Below are positions 37,346 to 44,440 of a stretch of 64,000 nt of DNA, one piece after another. The stretch lies in NCBI RefSeq assembly GCF_000374065.1, contig NZ_KB893257.1, positions 62,001-126,000 of the forward strand, written 5' to 3'. Below the pieces are notes generated by a model. That model did no database searches, was not told the origin of the DNA, and saw only the letters and a list, made by a program, of their open reading frames with translations. Both the position numbers and the translations under genes were made by a program. How positions within the stretch are numbered: position 1 is the stretch's first letter; every line of letters starts with the position of its first letter. This stretch comes from Spirosoma luteum DSM 19990 (GTDB taxonomy: Bacteria; Bacteroidota; Bacteroidia; Cytophagales; Spirosomataceae).

Positions 37346-37510
37346 TTAAAGGGAGAAAACGGGAGTTGAAAACCGATTTAGGTCTGGCCCCATTGCACAG
37401 CATTCTGAAAGAAGTGAAAATTTTAGGATGCTGTTCCGTTCTTTTTTTGCTGTCAAAGAGTTGATTTTTTTCAGTGACTGGGCTGGCTTGATGCTGAATT
37501 GATTTTTCAT
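37346..37510 (-). CDS. Candidate ribosomal peptide precursor
   Basis: This 54-residue gene starts MKNQFSIKPAQSLKKINSLT and ends near LLSECCAMGPDLNRF followed by STPVFSL. The N-terminal half looks like a leader (KNQFSIKPAQSL, charged, helical), and the C-terminal half is hydrophobic with a Cys-Cys pair, Ser and Thr. It lacks a signal peptide. It lies 18 nt upstream of the acyltransferase gene, co-oriented, with a promoter-like TAGCTTTG (37580-37587) upstream. The ATG at 37510 was preferred to a longer frame up to 37600 because the promoter box lies inside that extension. Its being a RiPP precursor is an inference from size and context, without a family match. Confidence 0.55.
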   Translation of the reverse strand: MKNQFSIKPAQSLKKINSLTAKKERNSILKFSLLSECCAMGPDLNRFSTPVFSL

Positions 37511-37579
37511 GATATGTTTAATTAGAATGATTTGATTGCTTTGTTTATCAAGGTGGCGTTGCCTACCTTTTTGTTGATA

Positions 37580-37587
37580 CAAAGCTA
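37580..37587 (-). promoter_or_regulatory. -7 box for the peptide-acyltransferase operon
   Basis: On the minus strand TAGCTTTG fits TAnnTTTG; an ATTG lies near the -33 distance (37608-37611). It would give a leader of about 65 nt before the peptide start at 37510. Confidence 0.5.
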
Positions 37588-37681
37588 CTGGCCATTCCAA
37601 GGGGCATCAATCACAAAAAAGTCACATTGGACAGTTGTGTTTAGTTAAATATTACTACTATATTAGTCTCTGATTTTATTA

Positions 37682-38692
37682 ATGTACCCAATGAAAGAGA
37701 TTCGCCTTACCAAGAGCTTCCTGCGCAATCCGATGAACAGTGTGTATATACTGCTGGTCATCTATTTGCTATTGGAAGCTGCATCCTGGTCTATAGGCTC
37801 TGATATTAAAGTTGCCCGGGTACAGGAAGCAGGTGGCTTTTTAAAGTACATTGGGCGCGTTAGTCGGGAAATACTCTTTCCTGAGTTATGTACCTTATTT
37901 ATCGTTATTTCTCTTCTCAATCGGACTCACACGTGGTTGAAACTGAAAACCGTCAAGTACAAATGGGAGGCCATTGGACAATATGAATTGAAATTTTTCC
38001 CTTTTCTGCTTGTTTCATTCCTTGTATTTAATCCTGTTACCCAGAGTGTACGGTATCTCTTAGAACAATATCAAGCTTACTCATTCGACGATTATTGGAA
38101 TAACTACATGCTGAAAACATTTACCTGGCACTACTATTTTCTGTACCTGTTGCCTGTTTTGCTAATTGGCTATACTTCACTCAATATTTCACTCCTCCAG
38201 GACTATCTAAAACAGCGTCGGGAAGCGCAGGAAGCTGCCGAAGCCGAAGCCGCCAAAGCTGCTCAAAAGGTCCTGGCTTTATCTGAAACCTTCTCTCCAA
38301 AGCCGACCGTTGCTTCATCCCATCTATCGTACCTTAAAGGTAAGAGTGCGTTGGGTGAACTGGATTTTCCGGTCAATGAAGTGTACTACTTTACCGTCGA
38401 AGATCGTTTTTACTATGCTGAATCCATAAAAGAGCGGTATATGGTCAGTAAGACATTGAATGAACTCGAAACTGAACTAGACCCTACCCAATTCTTTCGG
38501 ATTAAGCGCGATTATATTGTTAACCGGCAGGCTGTATTACATTATTCCTACTGGGAAAATGGCAAGTATATCGTTAACTTGAACACGCCTGATCAACACG
38601 AAATAATTGTTCCTCGTGTTCGGATGCATGAGTTCAGAGAATGGCTTCAAGGACGTGATGCCAGTAAGACCGAGCCTGCCAATTTGGTCTAA
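37682..38692 (+). CDS. Membrane-bound LytTR-family regulator
   Basis: The 336-residue protein has four hydrophobic helices in its N-terminal half (VYILLVIYLLLEAASW, LFPELCTLFIVISLL, FFPFLLVSFLVFNPVTQ, YFLYLLPVLLIGYTSLNI), an Ala/Glu-rich helical linker (AQEAAEAEAAKAAQKVLAL), and a C-terminal LytTR DNA-binding domain (VNEVYYFTVEDRFYYAES, FFRIKRDYIVNRQAV, IIVPRVRMHEFREWL). It should bind DNA as a membrane-anchored regulator. It is divergent from the peptide-acyltransferase operon, 82 nt from the -7 box region, so it may control that operon. No histidine kinase or receiver domain is adjacent. Start ATG 37682 or 37691. Confidence 0.85.
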   Translation: MYPMKEIRLTKSFLRNPMNSVYILLVIYLLLEAASWSIGSDIKVARVQEAGGFLKYIGRVSREILFPELCTLFIVISLLNRTHTWLKLKTVKYKWEAIGQYELKFFPFLLVSFLVFNPVTQSVRYLLEQYQAYSFDDYWNNYMLKTFTWHYYFLYLLPVLLIGYTSLNISLLQDYLKQRREAQEAAEAEAAKAAQKVLALSETFSPKPTVASSHLSYLKGKSALGELDFPVNEVYYFTVEDRFYYAESIKERYMVSKTLNELETELDPTQFFRIKRDYIVNRQAVLHYSYWENGKYIVNLNTPDQHEIIVPRVRMHEFREWLQGRDASKTEPANLV

Positions 38693-39202
38693 ATAGCTGC
38701 CGTTTCCGGCAACTCGTCCATTCACCTTCGCCCTAAACGCCGACTAGTTCTCCAGGGTAATAGTAAGTAAGTTTCCTGCACCTTTCTGAGCGAATATCGT
38801 TCGTCACTTTATTCTAACATATGATTACCGTTTGAAATCACCCATTTTATGTGTGATTTCACCTATTTTGACAGAATCTATTATTATTCAATCAGGCGAA
38901 ATAGCCTTTTCACATAAGGACAATTTGATTCCTACTTTCAAAACTCTCTGTTTTTAACTGAGTAAACTACCTATTCTGCCTGGTTAGAACCACCTTTGGA
39001 TTTTGAACCATCTATTACCCGTTAGCCCCGGTAGATCAGCTATCCTTTGCCTGGAAAAAGCAATAGCACCCTTCCATTGAAAGAAGGATGCTACGATGCA
39101 GGGTTGCTAAATTTCCTACCCTGTACTATTAGGTACGCAATGTAAAGGAGGATGGAAAAGCCTGGAAAAGGAGTAGATGAAAAGCACAATCACTCACCTA
39201 TA
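38693..39202. other. Long intergenic stretch with a repeated regulatory-like element
   Basis: Between the convergent ends of the LytTR and response-regulator genes I see no convincing gene. At 38833-38863 lies a 31-nt element whose reverse complement matches 40068-40098 at 26 of 31 positions. Downstream are several small hairpins (for example CCTTC/GAAGG around 39071-39087, and GCAGGG/CCCTGT around 39100-39125). The stretch could hold a small RNA or a promoter region of an unrecognised short gene. Confidence 0.45.
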
Positions 39203-39886
39203 TCAGAGGTAATTCCTAACGGAAACACTATAACGCGGCAATTGTCGACAACTATCCAAATTTAGTTTGTGAGTAATATTGGCCTTATGGTTCACAGCTG
39301 TTCGGTAACTAATATTTAATTGATCAGCGATTTCGCCGGACGTAAATCCGCTGGCAATCATGCGTAATACTTCCCGTTCGCGTTCTGATAGACGATTCAG
39401 CTCTTCACGGGTAGACTCTGAAATCACATCGACACCAAAATTTCGAAGTAAATTCATGAATCCATTACTGTAGTAGCAACCTCCGTTACTAACTGTTTGA
39501 AAGCATTGGTACAATTCGTCCAATCCGTCCGTAGCATATAGAAAACCGTAGAAGCCTTTTTGCATAGCCTTCGCCAACATCCTAAAGTCAGGCTTGCGTG
39601 TGTAAAGGATGAACTTTGTTGCTTGCATCTGCTCAACAATGTCGAAACCGTGTTCATACGAGATGTCTGATTCCAGAATGACACAGTTGGGACGCTTTAC
39701 TCTTATCTGTCGAAGAGTGTCTTCTAACTCAACAGCCCGGCCAACTACGTTATAGCCTTGCTCTTTCAATAGTTGACTCAACACTTCACAGTTAAAGATT
39801 TCAGATTGGGCGACAAGGATTGAAAAGTCCCTACGACGAATAGCAAATTGTCTAGCGCCCTCCTGGACACTGGTAGATGGATTCAT
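39203..39886 (-). CDS. LuxR-type response regulator
   Basis: The 227-residue protein has an N-terminal receiver domain (FSILVAQSEIFNCEVLSQLL; phosphoacceptor aspartate probably in VILESDIS; FILYTRKPDFRMLAKAMQKG) and a C-terminal LuxR/NarL helix-turn-helix (LSEREREVLRMIASGFTSGE followed by IADQLNISYRTAVNHKANI). It should bind DNA as a dimer after phosphorylation. No kinase lies beside it, so the partner is unknown. The 5' region has a TACCAAAAT/ATTTTGGTA palindrome 34 nt before the start and a GTGATTTCA repeat array further upstream. It faces the unknown gene at 40183. Confidence 0.85.
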   Translation of the reverse strand: MNPSTSVQEGARQFAIRRRDFSILVAQSEIFNCEVLSQLLKEQGYNVVGRAVELEDTLRQIRVKRPNCVILESDISYEHGFDIVEQMQATKFILYTRKPDFRMLAKAMQKGFYGFLYATDGLDELYQCFQTVSNGGCYYSNGFMNLLRNFGVDVISESTREELNRLSEREREVLRMIASGFTSGEIADQLNISYRTAVNHKANITHKLNLDSCRQLPRYSVSVRNYL

Positions 39887-39919
39887 GATGGTTTACATAT
39901 TATGGGTGCATGAATGTAA

Positions 39920-39941
39920 TACCAAAATGATGATTTTGGTA
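39920..39941. promoter_or_regulatory. Operator-like palindrome before the response regulator
   Basis: TACCAAAAT and ATTTTGGTA form a perfect 9-bp inverted repeat with a 4-nt spacer GATG. It lies 34 nt upstream of the response regulator start, in or near its 5' leader. A dimeric regulator binding site or a leader hairpin are both possible. Confidence 0.55.
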
Positions 39942-40049
39942 ACACTATATAAATAAAATTCCTATTTCCTTCATGAGGAACAGGAAACCTAGCTTGAATG
40001 GAATGACGTGACTTGAATGAAAAAAGGTTATTTAAGCCCTTGGCTCACG

Positions 40050-40111
40050 GTGATTTCAGGCTTTTTAGGTGATTTCACACCCAAAATGAGTGATTTCACG
40101 CAAAGTGATTT
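40050..40111. promoter_or_regulatory. Array of GTGATTTCA direct repeats
   Basis: GTGATTTCA occurs at 40050-40058, 40069-40077 and 40090-40098, with a partial GTGATTT at 40105-40111. The first three are spaced 19 and 21 nt apart, about two helical turns, as for cooperative binding on one face of the DNA. The array lies between the divergent response regulator and the gene at 40183, so it may serve either. Confidence 0.65.
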
Positions 40112-40182
40112 GCTTTAACCTCTACTAGCATGATATTTTTGATTGACTCAAACGAAAATAGTATATTTAATTTAGTAGGGTA

Positions 40183-40572
40183 ATGAATCAACAAGAATCA
40201 GCAATCGTCTCTGGCTACGAAGCCTCAGTTGAGGAAGTTCAGAAGGTAGTCAAAGAGTGGGCAACTGTAACAGAAGCATTTCATCGTCGTTATGCCAAAC
40301 TGAATCAAGTTATCAATTCATTACACACTACAGCTCGTCAGCAGCCTAATGCTACGGTTAACCGGGTCCGGTTACGCAAACTCATGGAGTTACGTGACCA
40401 TATGAGTGATATTCTGATGACATTACTACTGGATATGTCAGGCAAAAAACCTGGTCGTTCTTTGCAACCTTCCAAATCTGGTCAGCTTCACTCCCATGTT
40501 AGTCTACTCGATGAGATGAACCGGAAAATCGATGCTGAATTGATTAGCTTTACCACGGTAGCGCAGGCATAG
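40183..40572 (+). CDS. Unrecognised small helical protein
   Basis: The 129-residue product is predicted mainly helical and charged (ASVEEVQKVVKEWATVTEAF, TVNRVRLRKLMELRDHMSD, LLDEMNRKIDAELISF). I do not recognise the family, and no signal peptide or membrane helix is seen. It starts 84 nt after the GTGATTTCA array and is followed by a clear terminator, so it is transcribed alone and probably regulated by the factor that binds the array. It is divergent from the response regulator and convergent with dnaG. Confidence 0.6.
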   Translation: MNQQESAIVSGYEASVEEVQKVVKEWATVTEAFHRRYAKLNQVINSLHTTARQQPNATVNRVRLRKLMELRDHMSDILMTLLLDMSGKKPGRSLQPSKSGQLHSHVSLLDEMNRKIDAELISFTTVAQA

Positions 40573-40599
40573 CGTTCACCTTTCCTTTTTGATAGAAGT

Positions 40600-40636
40600 A
40601 AGTTCCAGCCGGTAAGACTGGAACTTTTCCTTTTTA
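40600..40636 (+). terminator. Terminator after the 40183 gene
   Basis: AAGTTCCAG (40600-40608) pairs perfectly with CTGGAACTT (40618-40626) around a 9-nt loop, followed by TTCCTTTTT. It also lies just before the dnaG stop on the other strand. Confidence 0.8.
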
Positions 40637-40644
40637 TGGGCGCT

Positions 40645-42741
40645 TCATCCTGAGATAACAGTGCCCAGAAGGCTGGAAATTTCGATATCTATCCGTTTAA
40701 AGTGCATAAACTCTATCAATAGCTGATCCGCTTCTTCAGGCTTCTTATTACCTGATTCACGGATTAACTGTTGCAGAACAGCCATTCGTTGTTCGGCGAG
40801 CATCTTCTTAATCCGCAAGATATTCCGATAGGCCGCATCAGCCAGAATACCAATTTCTGCTTCCGATGGCACAAAGATTTCGTGCTTTTGCCAGCCATCA
40901 CTGATTTCGTAGCGAGGAGTAGTCAGGTGAATGGCCTGATGCTGAAGTTCGTTCTCGTTAAGCTGTTCGGTACTATCTGATGGGTAATTTAGAAAGTCAC
41001 TGGCTGTCAGAATGGTGCCTTTATTATACGCTTCCCTGTATAAAGTAAGAATAATAGAGAACGGTGATGTTTGAAATTCAATGTCGTGCAGTTCACTTAA
41101 CACGTATTGACACAGCGTGATACCCTGTTCCAGTTCACGACTGCCATAGTTCATCAACAACCTCACGCATTCTTCCTCCTGATACGATAGAGGTGTTCTA
41201 ACCAGCTTTTCTGACGGTCGGGGTGCCTGCGTAACAAACTCGGCTAACGGTCTGGATTCATCGCTTACGGGGGTTTCAATGCTCAATCCCTCAAGCAGTG
41301 CATTGATATCGTCGAGGGAAGGGTCGGCTGAACTTAAAGTATTACTTGAAGCAGTCTGTTGTTTATTTAGTCCTGCTGTTCGCTGCTGTCGCTCGGCATC
41401 TTTTTGGTTTTGATCCTGCTGTTTACGGAGCAGTCGGTTGATTTCAGAAATAACTGATTGTTCGCTGACATGAAACAGTTGAGCGACACGCTGCGATAAG
41501 GTCTGACGCTTGAGTGGGTCTGGTATTTTGGTGATGCTGCTGCACACATCTGAAATGCCCTCCGCTCTTTTAAGTGGATTATCTCCGGCTTCGGTCAACC
41601 ACCTGCTGGCTTTAAAGTCAATAAAATCCTGCGAATGCTCACTGATATATGATGTGAAGGCATCGGCCCCAATTTTATGAACGTAGCTATCAGGGTCTTC
41701 ACCATCGGGCAGTAATAGCAACCTGAGGTTAAGGCCCTCTTCAAGCACCATATCAAGTCCACGGAGAGCCGCTTTAATCCCGGCGGCATCACCATCGTAA
41801 AGAATAGTAACGTTCGGTGTGAAGCGGGAAATGAGCCTGATCTGCTCCGTTGTGAGTGAGGTGCCGGAGGAAGCAACTACGTTTTTTATACCCGCCTGAT
41901 GCAGCGAAATGACATCCGTATACCCTTCGGTTAGGTAGCAGACATCCGCCTGCCGAATAGCCTGCTTCGCCTGGAAGATGCCGTACAAGACCTGGCTCTT
42001 GTGGTATACCGGTGTTTCGGGTGAGTTTAGGTACTTTGGCTGGTTTTTATCTACTTTAAGAATTCGCGCACCAAAAGCTATCACCCGACCTGATACGTTG
42101 TGAATGGGGAACATAACGCGCCCCCGAAACCGGTCGAACTGCTTACGGTCAATACCTGATGTTCCCTCTTTGGTCAGAATAAGGCCGGCTTTCTCTAGCA
42201 ACTCGCGGCTGTGCCCTCTGCGTAGTCCCTCTTGCAGCAAAGCATCCCACTGATCGAGGGTATAGCCCAGTTCAAAGGCTTCGATAGTAGGATTAGTAAA
42301 TCCCCGTTCGCGAAAATAGCTTAAGCCAATGCTTTTCCCCTCGTCAGTAGTGAGCAGCGTTTCCCGGAAAAAGGTTTTGGCAAAGTTTAGGACGATCAAC
42401 AGACTTTCCCGCTCGTTCTGCCGCAGGAGATCTTCCGGTGTCTGCTCCTGCTCTTCAATTTCTATACCGTACTTTTTTGCCAGATACCGGAGCGCTTCCC
42501 CATACCCTACATTTTCAATGTCCATCACAAAGCGAACGGCATCACCCGCTTTGCCACAACCAAAGCACTTATAGATCTGCCGGGTGGGATTTACGTTGAA
42601 TGATGGTGACTTCTCATTGTGGAACGGACAGCAGGCTATATAATTACTACCTCGTTTCTTGAGGGAAACGAAGTCATTTATAACCTCCAGAATGTCGGCA
42701 GACTGACGAATTCGTTCAACTGTTTCTTCGGGAATACGCAT
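40645..42741 (-). CDS. dnaG: DNA primase
   Basis: DnaG makes RNA primers at replication forks. The 698-residue protein has the N-terminal CHC2 zinc-binding domain (CCPFHNEKSPSFNVNP to IYKCFGCGKAGD), the catalytic core with the TOPRIM motifs (CYLTEGYTDVISLHQAG and LYDGDAAGIKAALRG), and a C-terminal helicase-binding region with helical segments. The linker around residues 430-500 is Gln/Ala/Ser-rich and low in conservation. ATG 42741 gives a complete N-terminus (MRIPEETVERIRQSADILEV). It is not next to rpsU or rpoD here. Confidence 0.96.
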   Translation of the reverse strand: MRIPEETVERIRQSADILEVINDFVSLKKRGSNYIACCPFHNEKSPSFNVNPTRQIYKCFGCGKAGDAVRFVMDIENVGYGEALRYLAKKYGIEIEEQEQTPEDLLRQNERESLLIVLNFAKTFFRETLLTTDEGKSIGLSYFRERGFTNPTIEAFELGYTLDQWDALLQEGLRRGHSRELLEKAGLILTKEGTSGIDRKQFDRFRGRVMFPIHNVSGRVIAFGARILKVDKNQPKYLNSPETPVYHKSQVLYGIFQAKQAIRQADVCYLTEGYTDVISLHQAGIKNVVASSGTSLTTEQIRLISRFTPNVTILYDGDAAGIKAALRGLDMVLEEGLNLRLLLLPDGEDPDSYVHKIGADAFTSYISEHSQDFIDFKASRWLTEAGDNPLKRAEGISDVCSSITKIPDPLKRQTLSQRVAQLFHVSEQSVISEINRLLRKQQDQNQKDAERQQRTAGLNKQQTASSNTLSSADPSLDDINALLEGLSIETPVSDESRPLAEFVTQAPRPSEKLVRTPLSYQEEECVRLLMNYGSRELEQGITLCQYVLSELHDIEFQTSPFSIILTLYREAYNKGTILTASDFLNYPSDSTEQLNENELQHQAIHLTTPRYEISDGWQKHEIFVPSEAEIGILADAAYRNILRIKKMLAEQRMAVLQQLIRESGNKKPEEADQLLIEFMHFKRIDIEISSLLGTVISG

Positions 42742-42766
42742 CGGTAAACAACAGTTCTTGAGTTAT

Positions 42767-42774
42767 CAAATGTA
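42767..42774 (-). promoter_or_regulatory. -7 box before dnaG
   Basis: On the minus strand TACATTTG fits TAnnTTTG, 25 nt upstream of the dnaG start; no clear TTTG is seen 19 nt further up. Confidence 0.45.
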
Positions 42775-42910
42775 CTGCGAAAGTTAACCAGATAATAATC
42801 TGACTTTACCCTAACAAGGCTCCTCAGTCAATGTGGCAACGTTTTTGCTACTTTAGCATTGGTTCTGAGTCATATAGGAAAACTCGCTGGCCTATTTCCC
42901 TACATACACT

Positions 42911-44335
42911 ATGAAAAAAAGTTTCTACCCTTTTTTTACAAAACCAATCAAACGATTCGTGTTCTCCCGGAGCAGCTCCAACTACGGGCGGGAGTTGGTT
43001 TGCTTACTCTTTGTATTTCTGCTGCAAGCTTGTCAGGTGCAACCTGCCGACGATGTTCAACCCGGGCTGACGGGGGGTAAAGCTGCCGATCAATACTCGA
43101 ACGAAGTGGCCGTCAAATGGGCAATGTTGCAGTTAAACCTCACAAAAATAACAACTGGTTTTACTCCCCCGGTGGCTGCCCGTGCTTTTGGCTATGCCGG
43201 ATTAACAATGTATGAGTCGGTAGTTCCTGGCATTGCTTCCCGTAAATCACTGGCGGGGCAATTACAGGGCCTGCCAGCGCTGCCCAGGCCCGAAGCAGGC
43301 AAAGTGTATAACTGGGCATTGAGTGCCAATGCCGCACAGGCCGACATCTTACGTAGTTTATATTTGAACATGAGTGCATCGTCCAAAGCTACGGTTGATT
43401 CTCTCGAAGCGACAGTTCGCATTGCCTTCAGGGATACTGACGAAACGGTGAATGAACGGTCGGTAGCTTTTGGCAAACGTATTGCCCGTACAGTGTACGA
43501 ATGGTCGAAAACAGATGGCGGTGATGCCGGGTACGACCGTAATTTCCCCACAAACTACGTAGTGCCAACGGGGGCTGGTATGTGGCAACCTACCGAAAAT
43601 GGTATCAGGATTCCTATGCAACCCTACTGGGGAGCCGTCAGGACATTTGTAAAGGCAAATAACGAGTTAACGATGCCCAAACCATTAGCGTACTCAACCG
43701 ATACCAAATCAGAAATTTTTGGTCAGTATCTGGATGTGTATAAAAAGTCGAAAAGCCTGACCCAGACCGAAAAAGAAATAGCCCTTTGGTGGTCTGACAA
43801 CCCCGGCGATTCATTCACTCCTCCTGGCCATTCATACAATCTGGGTCGAATCGCCGTGTTAACCTCTAAAGCGGATCTGGCTAAAGCCGCCGAGACCTTT
43901 GCACGTACGGGCATTTCGATTGCTGATGCCTTTGTGCTATGCTGGCGGTGTAAATATGTCTATACTAACTTGCGGCCTTACACGTACGTACGGCTGGCTA
44001 TTGACCCTAACTGGACTCCTTTTTGGCCCGCCCCTCCCTTTCCCGGCTACCCGTCGGGTCATGCTACCCAGTCTTCATCGGCCGCTACTGTTCTGACAGC
44101 TTTGTATGGCGAAAATTTTGCATTTGTGGATGATTCGCATATAGGCCGAATCAATGATCCAATGCGTAATGTGGCGTTCAAAGCCCGGCCCTTTACCTCG
44201 TTTGCTCAATCTGCTCAGGAATCGGCAGATTCACGCTTCTATGGGAATATCCATACCCGGCAGGATAATGAGACTGGCTTAACCGAAGGAAAGAAAATTG
44301 GTGCCAATGTAAATGCGTTGCAATGGAGCAGGTAG
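42911..44335 (+). CDS. Vanadium haloperoxidase-like PAP2 lipoprotein
   Basis: The 474-residue product has a lipoprotein signal (LFVFLLQACQVQ, lipobox LQAC) and the vanadium haloperoxidase/PAP2 active-site motifs: RCKYVYTNLRPYTYVR (K and RP), YPSGHATQSS (PSGH) and SRFYGNIHTRQDNETG (SRxxxGxH-like). Family members oxidise halides with peroxide or remove phosphate; this sequence alone does not decide which. It is anchored to a membrane facing outside the cytoplasm. Start ATG 42911. It is convergent with the PurF-type gene, with a strong hairpin between them. Confidence 0.85.
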   Translation: MKKSFYPFFTKPIKRFVFSRSSSNYGRELVCLLFVFLLQACQVQPADDVQPGLTGGKAADQYSNEVAVKWAMLQLNLTKITTGFTPPVAARAFGYAGLTMYESVVPGIASRKSLAGQLQGLPALPRPEAGKVYNWALSANAAQADILRSLYLNMSASSKATVDSLEATVRIAFRDTDETVNERSVAFGKRIARTVYEWSKTDGGDAGYDRNFPTNYVVPTGAGMWQPTENGIRIPMQPYWGAVRTFVKANNELTMPKPLAYSTDTKSEIFGQYLDVYKKSKSLTQTEKEIALWWSDNPGDSFTPPGHSYNLGRIAVLTSKADLAKAAETFARTGISIADAFVLCWRCKYVYTNLRPYTYVRLAIDPNWTPFWPAPPFPGYPSGHATQSSSAATVLTALYGENFAFVDDSHIGRINDPMRNVAFKARPFTSFAQSAQESADSRFYGNIHTRQDNETGLTEGKKIGANVNALQWSR

Positions 44336-44349
44336 TCGTGAAAAAAGAA

Positions 44350-44424
44350 GCGAGGGGTTATAATTAAGACTAACGACGCGCATTAATATTGATGCGTCAG
44401 CCAGTCTCAATTATAACCCCTCGC
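44350..44424. terminator. Bidirectional hairpin between convergent genes
   Basis: Bases 44350-44371 pair with 44403-44424 over 22 nt with one mismatch (GCGAGGGGTTATAATT on the left arm), and GACGC/GCGTC pairs further inside. It lies between the haloperoxidase-like gene and the PurF-type gene, whose stops face each other. Confidence 0.8.
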
Positions 44425-44440
44425 TCGTTAATACGTCAGA

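Noticed and set aside
38537-38725. A 62-codon minus-strand frame starting about 100 nt from the 31-nt element at 38833
   Set aside because: Position would fit a gene driven by that element, but most of it is antisense to the LytTR domain and it has no family features. Not called without expression data.
39203-39886. Response regulator with a defective phosphoacceptor
   Set aside because: At first VILESDIS seemed to lack the Asp, but the Asp of SDIS aligns with the usual D-I-x motif, so phosphorylation may be normal.
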